Shown: positions 8,768-17,042, counted from the stretch's first letter. The stretch is 64,000 nt of DNA from Hymenobacter sp. HSC-4F20 (GCF_019599275.1 NZ_JAHZTD010000001.1:1550001-1614000), one strand, 5' to 3'. Program-made: numbers and translations. Notes: generated from the sequence alone by a model not told the origin.

Positions 8768-9493
8768 GTGACCAACATCGGCATTATTTCTCAGGCCCGT
8801 ATGACCAGCACCCGCCTGCCCGGCAAGGTGCTGCACCACGCCGCCGGCCGGCCTCTGCTGGACTACCACGTAGCGCGCCTGCGCTGGAGCAACCTGCCGC
8901 TGTATCTGGCCATTACCACTAACACGCCCGATGATGTGCTGGCCACCTACGCCGCGGCCCACCACCTGCCCTGCACCCGTGGGTCGGAAGAAGATGTACT
9001 GGCCCGGTTTCAGCAGTGCGCCCAGCAGCACAACCTCGATGTGATTGTGCGGGTTACCTCTGACTGCCCCCTGCTGGACGGAAGCCTGATTGCGGGGGCC
9101 GTAGCGGACTATGTAGCCGCCGCCAACCCCCGCCTTTATCTGTCTAACGTGCTAGAGCGAACCTTTCCCCGCGGCTTCGATTTTGAGGTATTTTCGCGGG
9201 AGTTACTGGAAGAAGCTCACGCGCATGCTACCCTGCCTGCCGACCGGGAGCACGTAACGCCCTACATCCACCAGAACCGCTCCGGCCGCGTGGACTTCCG
9301 GCATGTGCGCCGCACGGTGGACCGCAGCAGCTACCGCCTTACCGTGGACACGCCCGATGATTTCACCCTGATTCGGACCTTGATTGAAGAGTACCGGGCG
9401 GCTGACTTAGCAGCGGATGAGCTAATTGCGGTCCTGGACGCGCATCCTGCCCTCGTGGCTCTGAACGCCCACGTAGAGCAGAAAAAGGTTTGA
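8768..9493 (+). CDS. SpsF-type cytidylyltransferase, probably activating pseudaminate
   Basis: A nucleotidyltransferase with the GT-A-like signature IGIISQARMTSTRLPGKVL at its N terminus and VIVRVTSDCPLLD near residue 95, both typical of the SpsF/acylneuraminate cytidylyltransferase group. The locus needs an enzyme that makes CMP-pseudaminic acid, and no NeuA-like PseF is present, so this protein is the likely provider; that step is inferred from context. The GTG at 8768 gives a start directly before the conserved strand and sits 4 bases behind pseC. About 241 residues, normal for the group. It could instead activate a different sugar acid. Confidence 0.82.
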   Translation: MTNIGIISQARMTSTRLPGKVLHHAAGRPLLDYHVARLRWSNLPLYLAITTNTPDDVLATYAAAHHLPCTRGSEEDVLARFQQCAQQHNLDVIVRVTSDCPLLDGSLIAGAVADYVAAANPRLYLSNVLERTFPRGFDFEVFSRELLEEAHAHATLPADREHVTPYIHQNRSGRVDFRHVRRTVDRSSYRLTVDTPDDFTLIRTLIEEYRAADLAADELIAVLDAHPALVALNAHVEQKKV

Positions 9494-9530
9494 TTCTCTT
9501 CTTTTGAACGCCAGGCTCGGAGCGAGTATC

Positions 9531-9538
9531 TACCTTCG
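9531..9538 (+). promoter_or_regulatory. -7 box 4 nt before the pseG-pseH fusion
   Basis: TACCTTCG (one mismatch to TAnnTTTG) lies 4 bases before ATG 9543. If used, transcription starts at or next to the start codon. Confidence 0.5.
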
Positions 9539-9542
9539 GGCC

Positions 9543-11075
9543 ATGCAATCTTCGGTGCCTACCCCCGCTGCTCGCCCCAACTCTGCCGCTTCGCCTCGCT
9601 TGGTACTACGAGCCGATGGAAACTCCCGCATTGGCCTCGGGCACGTGATGCGGCTGCTGGCCTTGGCAGAAATCCTGCGCCCCGATTTTGCGGAGCAGCT
9701 TTTCCTGATTCGGGAGCCGGATGCGGCGCTGATTGAGCAGCTCCTGGCGGCTGGCCTGCGAGTAGAGCAGCTACCCGCAGGCCAGCCCCTGCCGGAAGAA
9801 GCCGCTACTCTAGTGCGCCACATCTTGCGGCCTACCGACGTGCTGGTGCTAGATGGCTACGACTTTCGCTACGAGTACCAGAATACCGTGCGCGGCGCCA
9901 TAGCACGGCTGGTCTACCTCGACGATCTGCACGCCTACCCCCTCGCCGCCGACCTAATTCTGAACCCGGCCGGCGGCCTCACGCCCCGCCAGTACGAGCT
10001 GCGTCAGCCCGGTGCCCGCCTGCTGAGCGGACCGGCCTTCGCCCCTTTGCGCGCTGCTTTCCGCTCCCGCGAGGCCTCTAAGCCGCTAGCCTTACCTGAT
10101 ACCGTGCTCGTTTGCCTGGGCGGGGCCGACCCAACCCACCAAACCCAGCGAGTGGCCGCCGAGCTGCTGGCGCTGCCTTCGGTGCGGCAGGTGCACGCCG
10201 TGGTGGGCAGCGCCTACCCAGGCTGGGAAACCCTGAGCGCCTGGGCCGAGGAACAACCCCGACTCTTGCTCCACCGCCACCTTTCGGGCCCCGACTTGGC
10301 CGCTCTGATGGGCCAATGTGGGGCTGCCGTGTGCTCGGCCAGCACTGTCAGCTACGAATACGCGGCAGCCGGGGGCGGCCTACTGTTTCTGCTGCCCACC
10401 GCCGACAATCAGCACGACATTGACCACTACCTCCGCCAGCAAGGCATGGCCCTACCCTACCCTTCGGCAGCTAACGTGCTTACCTCGCCGGAAGCGGAGC
10501 GCGTGGCCCAGCGCCTGCGCCACCAGCAGCGCCAGGTATTCGATGGGCTGGCCCCCGTGCGCCTGCGCCAGGAGTTTCGGGCGTTGCAGCTGCCGCCACC
10601 GCCGTTTTACCTCCGGCCGGTTGTCGCCACCGACTCGGACCAGCTCCTGGCCTGGACCAACGAGCCGGCCGTGCGGCAATTCTCCTTCACCCCTACCCCC
10701 GTTTCCCGCTCGAACCATGAGCAGTGGCTGGCCGCGCGCCTGCAAGACCCGAATGCCCTGCTGCTACTAGCCCAGGATGCCGCTACAGGCCGCCCGGCCG
10801 GGCTCATCCGGTTTGCCATTGAAGAGGAAAAGGCTACCCTGAGCTACCTGCTGGATGCCGCGTTCCGGGGCCGGGGGCTGGCGCCGCTGCTGCTGCTGGC
10901 CGGTACGCGGCGGCTGGCGGAGCATTTCCCGCAGGTGCGGCAAGTGGTGGGCTATGTGCAGGGAGCCAATGTACCGTCGGTGCGGGCTTTTGAGCGGGCC
11001 GGGTTTCAGCAGTTGCCGGAAGCTTCCACCGATGGAGTTCTTACTTTCGGCTGGCACACTGCAGGCACGGCCTAA
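9543..11075 (+). CDS. PseG-PseH fusion: UDP-sugar hydrolase plus GNAT N-acetyltransferase
   Basis: Two consecutive pathway enzymes in one 510-residue chain. Residues ~15-340 are PseG, a GT-B-fold hydrolase that releases UDP from UDP-2,4-diacetamido-trideoxy-altrose: LRADGNSRIGLGHVMRL, VLDGYDFRYEYQ, VLVCLGGADPTHQT, and CSASTVSYEYAAAGGGLLFL. From ~345 a GNAT domain follows (FYLRPVVATDSDQLLAWTNEP, LSYLLDAAFRGRGLAPLLL as acetyl-CoA loop, VQGANVPSVRAFERAGFQ), matching PseH, which N-acetylates C4 before the PseG step. ATG 9543 is preferred over the TTG at 9504 because of the promoter box between them. Both activities are inferred from motifs and context. Confidence 0.9.
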   Translation: MQSSVPTPAARPNSAASPRLVLRADGNSRIGLGHVMRLLALAEILRPDFAEQLFLIREPDAALIEQLLAAGLRVEQLPAGQPLPEEAATLVRHILRPTDVLVLDGYDFRYEYQNTVRGAIARLVYLDDLHAYPLAADLILNPAGGLTPRQYELRQPGARLLSGPAFAPLRAAFRSREASKPLALPDTVLVCLGGADPTHQTQRVAAELLALPSVRQVHAVVGSAYPGWETLSAWAEEQPRLLLHRHLSGPDLAALMGQCGAAVCSASTVSYEYAAAGGGLLFLLPTADNQHDIDHYLRQQGMALPYPSAANVLTSPEAERVAQRLRHQQRQVFDGLAPVRLRQEFRALQLPPPPFYLRPVVATDSDQLLAWTNEPAVRQFSFTPTPVSRSNHEQWLAARLQDPNALLLLAQDAATGRPAGLIRFAIEEEKATLSYLLDAAFRGRGLAPLLLLAGTRRLAEHFPQVRQVVGYVQGANVPSVRAFERAGFQQLPEASTDGVLTFGWHTAGTA

Positions 11076-11109
11076 GCGAGCTGTACGCCTGATTTCGGCC
11101 CTTACCTTG

Positions 11110-11117
11110 TACTTTTG
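11110..11117 (+). promoter_or_regulatory. -7 box 4 nt before pseI
   Basis: TACTTTTG matches TAnnTTTG exactly, 4 bases before ATG 11122. It supports that start and a near-leaderless mRNA. Confidence 0.6.
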
Positions 11118-11121
11118 CCGC

Positions 11122-12162
11122 ATGAATTTCTCTCTTGGCTCCCGCCTCATCGGCCCCGATCAGCCCCCGCTCATCATTGCTGAGCTCAGCGGCAACCACA
11201 ACCAGGACCTCAACCGCGGCCTGGCCATTGTGGATGCCATGGCCGCCGCCGGGGCCCACGCCATCAAGCTCCAAACCTACACCGCCGATACGATGACGCT
11301 GCCCGGCGCCTACCGCATCGACGACCCGAACTCCCTGTGGTACGGCCGCGAGCTGCACGAGCTGTACCAGGAGGCCCACACGCCCTGGGAGTGGCACAAG
11401 CCCCTCTTTGACCGGGCCCGGCAGCACGGCATGCTGGCCTTTAGCTCGCCCTTCGATGAAACTGCCGTCGATTTCCTGGAAACCCTCGACGTGCCGGCTT
11501 ACAAAATTGCCTCCTTCGAAAACACCGACTGGCCCTTGCTGCGCCGGGTAGCCGCCACCGGCAAGCCCGTGATTATGAGCACCGGCGCCAGTCAACTCTC
11601 TGAGGTAGCCGAAGCCGTGCAGGTGCTGCGCGAAGCTGGCTGCCGCGAGCTGGTGCTACTGAAGTGCACCAGCACCTACCCCGCCACACCCCAGAACACC
11701 AACCTGCGCACCCTGCCCCACTTCCAGCAGCTCTTCCCCGATGCCCTGGTGGGCCTCTCCGACCACACCATGGGGGTAGGCGCGGCCGTAGCGGCCGTGG
11801 CCCTGGGAGCCTGCGTGGTAGAAAAGCACGTCACCCTGCGCCGCGCCGACGGGGGCGTGGACTCGGCTTTCTCCCTGGAGCCGGAAGAGGTAGCCCAGTT
11901 GGTGACAGAAACCGAGCGTGCCTGGCAAGCCCTGGGGCAGGTGCAGTACGGCGTACAGCGCGCCGAAGAAAAAAGTCGGCTTTACAAACGCTCCTTGTAT
12001 ATAGCCCAGGATATTGCGGCCGGCGAGGTATTTACCAAGGAAAATCTACGGGTAGTGCGCCCCGGCGACGGTCTGCCCCCGCGCTACTACGATCAGCTCC
12101 TAGGCAAACCGGCCCGCCAACCCCTGCGCGCCGGGACACCGCTCACCTGGGATGCCCTTTAG
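11122..12162 (+). CDS. pseI: Pseudaminic acid synthase PseI
   Basis: Condenses the free 2,4-diacetamido-trideoxy-altrose with phosphoenolpyruvate to give pseudaminic acid, a metal-dependent NeuB-family reaction. It has 346 residues. The TIM barrel shows IIAELSGNHNQDLNRGLAIV near the N terminus, AIKLQTYTADTMT, AYKIASFENTDWPLL, MSTGASQLSE, LLKCTSTYPA, and GLSDHTMGVG. EKHVTLRRADGGVDSAFSLE leads into a C-terminal antifreeze-like SAF domain (YIAQDIAAGEVFTKENLRVV). AIKLQTYTADTMT and the R-rich EKHVTLRR region separate PseI from sialic acid synthase NeuB. ATG 11122 directly follows a -7 box. Confidence 0.95.
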   Translation: MNFSLGSRLIGPDQPPLIIAELSGNHNQDLNRGLAIVDAMAAAGAHAIKLQTYTADTMTLPGAYRIDDPNSLWYGRELHELYQEAHTPWEWHKPLFDRARQHGMLAFSSPFDETAVDFLETLDVPAYKIASFENTDWPLLRRVAATGKPVIMSTGASQLSEVAEAVQVLREAGCRELVLLKCTSTYPATPQNTNLRTLPHFQQLFPDALVGLSDHTMGVGAAVAAVALGACVVEKHVTLRRADGGVDSAFSLEPEEVAQLVTETERAWQALGQVQYGVQRAEEKSRLYKRSLYIAQDIAAGEVFTKENLRVVRPGDGLPPRYYDQLLGKPARQPLRAGTPLTWDAL

Positions 12163-12186
12163 AACTCGATAGACCTCGCTTCCTGA

Positions 12187-12219
12187 TAGCGCGCTACTCC
12201 CGGGTAGCGCGCTATTTTT
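12187..12219 (+). terminator. Terminator of pseI fused to the next promoter
   Basis: The palindrome TAGCGCGCTA occurs at 12187-12196 and 12205-12214, making a 10-bp stem with an 8-base loop followed by TTTTT. The right arm's final TA plus the T-run form the TATTTTTG box of the next gene. Confidence 0.75.
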
Positions 12220-12220
12220 G
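12213..12220 (+). promoter_or_regulatory. -7 box overlapping the pseI terminator
   Basis: TATTTTTG matches TAnnTTTG and is 6 bases before ATG 12227. It shares its bases with the 3' side and T-tract of the terminator. Confidence 0.55.
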
Positions 12221-12226
12221 TGCCCT

Positions 12227-13519
12227 ATGCCCGATTCTGCCACCGCCCGCCTGCGCGACATTCTGCAACTGCGTTTTACCGACCTGTTTGCTTCGCTACC
12301 GGCCCACATGCTGGAGGCCATTTCCCCGGCCAGCCCCTGGAAGCGCCTTGCCAAGGTGGCCGGCTACGCGGGGCTGCGGCTGGTGGGCAATCTGTGTAAG
12401 CCGGTGCGCAACCGGGAGCAACTACGCGGCGCGGTGTGGCTGTACGTGGTCAGCCAGAACAACTATGACTCCCTGCACTTTCTGCGGGAAAGCCTGCCGA
12501 ACACGGTGCTGGTAGCCGGCCAGAGTAAGCAGATTGGCCGCTACAACGGGGTAGTAAACCGCCTTTCCCTGCGCCGTAAGCTACTGTACTACGGTCAATT
12601 GCCTACCGTATACCAGGGCCTGAAGCGCACGGAAGGCACACGGGCCTGGCGGTTCTTCGACTTGATTTTCAATGCCATTGGCTACTATGAAGTGTACTGC
12701 CGGGCCTTGCGTCATTATCAGCCCCGCGCCGTCATCTTCGCCAACGACCACAACGACGATGCCCGGGCCTTGCTGCTGGCAGCCCGCGCTTGTGGCGTGC
12801 CCACGGCCTACGTGCAGCATGCCAGCGTCAGCACCAACTTCCCACCCCTGGGCTTCGATTTCAGCTTACTGGAAGGCCAGGACGCCCTGGACAAGTACCG
12901 GCAGTGCGGCCCCGTGGCGGGCCGGGTAGAGCTGGTAGGCATGCCCAAGGCTGATGCGTTTTTAGCGCGTAAAAACCAGAACCCTACTGTACGGCGCGTG
13001 GCCGTGGCCATCAACACGCTCGATGAAACGGAGGCCGTAGCCGCTACCCTCGCCCACCTGCTGCGGGAGTTTCCGGACCTTACCTTCACGTTTCGGCCCC
13101 ACCCCGGCGACACCCGCGACTTTTCGTTTCTGCACCAGCGCCACCCGCAGCTGCATTTCTCGGATGCCCGCCAGCAAACCATTTTCGAGTTTCTGGCCGA
13201 GCACGATGCTCTGATTGCCGCCGATACCAGCACCCACTTGGAGGCTACCCTGCTGAATTTGGCCAGCATTTATTTCCGGTTTGGCACCCACGGCGTGGCC
13301 GAAGATTACTACGGGTACGTGGCTCATGGCCTGGTAGCGCGCGCCCCCACCCTACCTGAGCTGAGCGGGCTACTGCGGCGCTACCAGCACCATAAGCCCA
13401 CCGATTTGTACCATCGCGCGGCCTACTACAACGCCACCCTGGGCACCCCTGATGAAGGCCACAGCCAGGAACGGGCCGTCCGGCTGCTACGGGAGTGGCT
13501 AGGGCAACAAGCTCGCTGA
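12227..13519 (+). CDS. Putative GT-B glycosyltransferase, candidate pseudaminyltransferase
   Basis: I do not recognise a named family with certainty. The 430 residues fit a GT-B layout. The N-terminal half has WLYVVSQNNYDSLHFLRES and ends with IFANDHNDDARALLLAARAC and PTAYVQHASVS. The C-terminal half has VAVAINTLDE, then TFTFRPHPGD and AADTSTHLEATLL. The RPHP motif and the late S/T-rich motif recall bacterial sialyltransferases and CDP-glycerol-type transferases, which use CMP- or CDP-activated donors. Its place directly after pseI makes transfer of pseudaminate from CMP-pseudaminate an attractive inference. Another activated donor is possible. ATG 12227 follows a -7 box by 6 bases. Confidence 0.7.
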   Translation: MPDSATARLRDILQLRFTDLFASLPAHMLEAISPASPWKRLAKVAGYAGLRLVGNLCKPVRNREQLRGAVWLYVVSQNNYDSLHFLRESLPNTVLVAGQSKQIGRYNGVVNRLSLRRKLLYYGQLPTVYQGLKRTEGTRAWRFFDLIFNAIGYYEVYCRALRHYQPRAVIFANDHNDDARALLLAARACGVPTAYVQHASVSTNFPPLGFDFSLLEGQDALDKYRQCGPVAGRVELVGMPKADAFLARKNQNPTVRRVAVAINTLDETEAVAATLAHLLREFPDLTFTFRPHPGDTRDFSFLHQRHPQLHFSDARQQTIFEFLAEHDALIAADTSTHLEATLLNLASIYFRFGTHGVAEDYYGYVAHGLVARAPTLPELSGLLRRYQHHKPTDLYHRAAYYNATLGTPDEGHSQERAVRLLREWLGQQAR

Positions 13520-13574
13520 AAGTGATGCCCGCCGAGGGGCGCGGAATAATTCGATAGGGCTTACTTTGCCATCC

Positions 13575-15020
13575 ATGACTGCTCCTCCTTTTCCCGCTGT
13601 GCCGCACCCTATTTCTGCTGAAGTTCGCTTAGCCTACGTGCTTCGGCACTTTCGTATGGCTTATGAGGCTGTGCCGGATGTTTCCATCGGGTACGCTGAT
13701 TTGCAGCCGCAGGTGGAGGTAGCCGACGCGGCTGGTCTGTTTTTCAGCGCGCAGCAGCCCTACCCCCCGGCACCCACCCAAAGGCAGTGGCTAGGGCGCA
13801 CCATCCCGTTTTTCTTCGACCCCGAGCCGCAAAAGCCCTTGCTGGAGCTGCTCCCTGGTGGCCGCGCCCTCGTTCACGCCGATATCATTTCAGGGGCTTT
13901 CTACCTGCTCAGCGGCTGGCAGGAGTACTTTTCGGAGGAGCGCGACCAGCACGGCCGTTTTCCTTACTCGGCCAGCGTGCAGCACCGCTACGGCTTCGTG
14001 CCGGTGCCGGTGGTAAACTACTATTTCGATGTACTGAAAACGGCCGTGGAGCACGTTACGGGCCAGCCCCTACCCCCGCGCCGCTGGGAAAACGGTGCCG
14101 CCTGGGCCGCCTTCATCACCCACGACATCGACAACCTGTACAGCGCCTGGAAAGCCCCTGCCAAGGCCGCCCTGCGCCAGGGCCGGCTCCTGCGCTTCGG
14201 GCGGCAGCTGTGGCGGCACCTCACTTCCCCCGATGCCTGGGACAACCTTCAACTAGTGCAAAAAACGGTGGCTAGCTATGGCGCCAAAAGCACGTTTTTC
14301 TTCCTGCCCGAGCACAGAAAAGCCGCCAATGGCACGCCTAACGCGGATTACAAGCTGCGGAAGGTGTGGCCTGAAGCCGCAGCCGCTATCCAAGATGCGG
14401 AAGTAGGTCTGCACGCAGGTCTGGGCACGGCAACGCATGGAGGAAAGCTAAAAACCGATTGGCTTAAAATTCCGATACCGTGTAGCGGTATCCGATTCCA
14501 TTATCTGGGTTGGGAGCCACGCATTACTCCCACCTTGCTCAGTATGAATAATTTCACTTATGACTCGACACTGGGCTTCGCCGAGCACTTTGGCTTTCGA
14601 AATTCCTACTGCCGGCCGTTCTATCCTTTCAATTTTAATGCTGATCCTTTTATCGTTAATCCTCCGCAAATGAGGCTTTATACGCTACCATCAGAAGCAC
14701 CAGCTTTCTTTACCCTGGGACCAAAAAACTCTATTCAGACATCTAAATTTCTCGAAATCCCGCTCAACGTGATGGATGCTACCCTGCACCACCCGCGCTA
14801 CCTCCAGCTGGCACCCCAGGAAATCCTGCCGGCCCTGATGCCGATGTTCCAGGAGATGGAGCGGTTCGGGGGAGTGTGCACGGTGCTTTGGCACAACGAA
14901 AACTTCGACCCGGCCAACGAGAATACCGGTCCCCGCCAGTTCGCCGAAATCATGGAGTACCTTCGCAGCCGCAACGTGGCCTTCGTCAACGGCCAGGAAA
15001 TTTGTGAGCAAATGGGCTAG
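13575..15020 (+). CDS. Polysaccharide deacetylase-like protein
   Basis: A 481-residue protein with an N-terminal ~170-residue domain seen in Bacteroidota deacetylase-like proteins (FFFDPEPQKP, SGAFYLLSGWQEYF, RYGFVPVPVVNYYF). A carbohydrate esterase family 4-like NodB fold follows: AAFITHDIDN gives the metal-binding Asp region, STFFFLPEH follows, and EVGLHAG would carry a metal-binding His. The C-terminal part has VLWHNENFDP. It probably removes acetyl or related groups from a glycan or its precursor; the substrate is unknown. The middle of the gene (about 14440-14770) is noticeably more AT-rich than both ends although the frame stays open. ATG 13575 lies 6 bases after a TTACTTTG box. Confidence 0.8.
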   Translation: MTAPPFPAVPHPISAEVRLAYVLRHFRMAYEAVPDVSIGYADLQPQVEVADAAGLFFSAQQPYPPAPTQRQWLGRTIPFFFDPEPQKPLLELLPGGRALVHADIISGAFYLLSGWQEYFSEERDQHGRFPYSASVQHRYGFVPVPVVNYYFDVLKTAVEHVTGQPLPPRRWENGAAWAAFITHDIDNLYSAWKAPAKAALRQGRLLRFGRQLWRHLTSPDAWDNLQLVQKTVASYGAKSTFFFLPEHRKAANGTPNADYKLRKVWPEAAAAIQDAEVGLHAGLGTATHGGKLKTDWLKIPIPCSGIRFHYLGWEPRITPTLLSMNNFTYDSTLGFAEHFGFRNSYCRPFYPFNFNADPFIVNPPQMRLYTLPSEAPAFFTLGPKNSIQTSKFLEIPLNVMDATLHHPRYLQLAPQEILPALMPMFQEMERFGGVCTVLWHNENFDPANENTGPRQFAEIMEYLRSRNVAFVNGQEICEQMG

Positions 15021-15110
15021 CAACGTCATTCCGAGCGGAGCGAGGAATCTGAGTTACTGCGTTGGATGGGAAACCTAGATTCCTCGCTCCGCTCGGAATG
15101 ACATTGCTAG
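15017..15110. repeat. 34-base inverted repeat covering a stop codon
   Basis: Arms at 15017-15050 and 15077-15110 pair over 34 bases with one mismatch. The core, from GTCATTCCGAGCGGAGCGAG to its mirror, is perfect for 26 bases. The left arm includes the TAG stop of the deacetylase gene. The ATTCCTCG...CTCGGAATGAC sequence recurs at 4353 and 18245, so this is a dispersed intergenic element. Confidence 0.8.
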
Positions 15111-15146
15111 TTCATTCGCTCATTCACTCAATTACGCATTTACCGT

Positions 15147-16637
15147 TTGGGTATCGTTCAGCGGCAGGGGCTGCGCAACACCATTATTTCCTACATCGGG
15201 CTGGCGCTGGGCTTTGTGAGTACGGCCCTCGTGCTGCCCAACTTTCTGCAGCCGGAGCAGTTGGGCGTTACGGCTACTCTCTCTTCGGTGGCCACACTCT
15301 ACGCCCAGGTGGCGGCCTTCGGCTTTGCTAGCGTGGGCATCCGGTTTTTTCCCTACTTCCGCCACCCGGAGTCGGGCCACCGGGGGTTTCTGCCGCTGCT
15401 AGTGGGTGTGCCGCTGCTGGGGTTTGCGGTGGTGACTACCCTGTATTTCCTGGGCGAACCGCTGCTGCTGACCTGGTACGGGCGGGATGCGCCCCTGCTG
15501 GCCCCATACTACGCCTGGGGCGCCGTGCTGGCGCTGTTTACCATGCTCTACTCGGTGCAGGATGCCTACCTGAAGGCGCTGTACCACACGGCCTTTTCTT
15601 CCTTCGTGCAGGATATTCTGCTGCGGGTTCTGATTGTGGCGGGCGCCTTGCTATTTGGCTTTGGCTTCCTGTCCTTCTCGGGTTACGTGCTGTGGTTTGT
15701 AGGAGTTAACAGCGCCATTGCCCTGCTGCTAACGGCCTACGTGGCGGCCATTGGGGAGCTGCACTGGCGGCCCACGCGGCAGGTGCTCACGGTGCGGCCC
15801 CTGCGCGAGATGCTGGGCATGGGCGCTTTTACCCTGCTCGGCAGCCTGTCGGGCAGCATCATTATGTTCATTGATACCCTGATGGTAGGCGCCCAGGTGA
15901 GCGTGGCGGCAGCCGGCATTTACGTGGTAGCCGGCAACATCAGCACGGCCCTGGCCATTCCGGCCCGCTCCCTTAACAAAGTGGCCTTTCCCCTGCTGGC
16001 CGATTACTGGAAGCAGCAGGACCTGCCGCGCATGGCCGATTTCTACCGCCGCGCTACCCGACTCAACACACTCATCGGCTGCCTGCTGTTCCTGGGCATC
16101 AGTTTGAACCTGGACTTTATTTACTCCCTGATGCGCAATGCCCGCTACGCCGAAGGCACAGTGGTGGTGGTGCTTCTGCTGGGCAGTAAGCTTTTCGATG
16201 GCATCACGGGCGTCAATGGCCTGATGGTAGTGACGTCCCCGCGCTACCGCTTTGATTTGATTTTCAACGTGTCTCTGGCACTGCTCACTATTGTGCTGAA
16301 TGGGCTGCTGATTCCGCGCCTGGGCATGGTGGGGGCGGCGGTGGCGGCCTGCGTAGCACAGGTAAGCATCAATGTGGCCCGCACCTGGTTTGTGTGGCAC
16401 AGCTACCGCATGCAGCCCTTCACTTGGCGAATCCCACTAATATTGGGCATTGCGGCCGTGGCCGGGGTAGCCGGCTGGCTGATGCCCACCCTCAGCTCGG
16501 CCCTGCTGACCATGCTGCTGCGCTCTACCGTGCTGACGTTGGTGTATGGCGGGCTTATTCTCCTGACAAATTCTGCGCCCGAAGCAACTGCCTTTTTACG
16601 CAAGCTGTGGGAGCGTTTCAGCAGGAAGAAAAATTAA
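15147..16637 (+). CDS. Polysaccharide flippase (Wzx/MOP superfamily)
   Basis: A multi-pass membrane protein of 496 residues with around a dozen hydrophobic segments. It starts RQGLRNTIISYIGLALGFVS, the typical first helix of Bacteroidota O-antigen/teichoic-type flippases, and contains LGSLSGSIIMFIDTLMVGA and AIPARSLNKVAFPLLADYW. It would flip lipid-linked glycan units to the periplasm, which fits as the export step of the pse glycan. The start is weak: TTG at 15147 is the only plausible initiator before the first helix, and TACCGTTTG overlaps it. The 3' end and the following intergenic stretch become AT-richer. Confidence 0.87.
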   Translation: MGIVQRQGLRNTIISYIGLALGFVSTALVLPNFLQPEQLGVTATLSSVATLYAQVAAFGFASVGIRFFPYFRHPESGHRGFLPLLVGVPLLGFAVVTTLYFLGEPLLLTWYGRDAPLLAPYYAWGAVLALFTMLYSVQDAYLKALYHTAFSSFVQDILLRVLIVAGALLFGFGFLSFSGYVLWFVGVNSAIALLLTAYVAAIGELHWRPTRQVLTVRPLREMLGMGAFTLLGSLSGSIIMFIDTLMVGAQVSVAAAGIYVVAGNISTALAIPARSLNKVAFPLLADYWKQQDLPRMADFYRRATRLNTLIGCLLFLGISLNLDFIYSLMRNARYAEGTVVVVLLLGSKLFDGITGVNGLMVVTSPRYRFDLIFNVSLALLTIVLNGLLIPRLGMVGAAVAACVAQVSINVARTWFVWHSYRMQPFTWRIPLILGIAAVAGVAGWLMPTLSSALLTMLLRSTVLTLVYGGLILLTNSAPEATAFLRKLWERFSRKKN

Positions 16638-16878
16638 ACAATACGAATAAACTACCCCACCATATAGCCTCAACGATTTTTTGTCGCGGGCTGCAGTTTT
16701 GCATCCTCCCGAATAAAACTAAAGGGTTTAACCAAAGCTACCAGTACGCTATAGTACCCAGTAAGCTCACTGGCAAACTTCAACTTTTCCAACTTCACCA
16801 GAAACTATTGGCACCATCGGCAGTAGGGCGCCAAGCACCAGGTAGTACCATTAGTGCCCTACTGCTGAAAAAATAAAA
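16638..16878. other. AT-richer intergenic stretch without a gene
   Basis: No supported reading frame. A 9-base inverted repeat CAGTAGGGC (16821-16829) / GCCCTACTG (16856-16864) is the only structure seen. It is followed by an A-rich tract leading into the SAM module promoter. Confidence 0.5.
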
Positions 16879-16911
16879 TTTGGTAGTGTAAAATTCTGAC
16901 CACTACTTTTG
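16879..16911 (+). promoter_or_regulatory. Promoter of the cys operon SAM module
   Basis: TTTG (16879-16882), 21 bases, then TACTTTTG (16904-16911): a full match to the Bacteroidota -33/-7 promoter. The same arrangement with a 20-base spacer precedes the second SAM module on the other strand. Confidence 0.75.
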
Positions 16912-16938
16912 CCCTACCAATTCTTTCCCCACAAAGGA

Positions 16939-17036
16939 TTGTTTTTATACAGAGGCGTGGAGAGACAGGCTCGACGAAACGCCGGCAACCAGCGGACCAT
17001 CCGAAACGGTGCCAACTCCTGACCATATAAAAACAA
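16939..17036 (+). promoter_or_regulatory. SAM-I (S-box) riboswitch upstream of cysH
   Basis: P1 is an 11-bp perfect stem, TTGTTTTTATA (16939-16949) with TATAAAAACAA (17026-17036). Inside are the conserved S-box elements: P2 GGCGT/ACGCC enclosing GAGAGACAGGCTC, then CGGCAACC, a small P3 (CGGACCATCCG), and GGTGCCAACTCCTGACC. S-box aptamers bind S-adenosylmethionine and usually lower expression when SAM is abundant. No terminator follows immediately; instead the P1 3' strand ends 6 bases before the GTG of a short ORF. Control of that ORF's translation is therefore a likely output. Confidence 0.92.
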
Positions 17037-17042
17037 CTAGCC

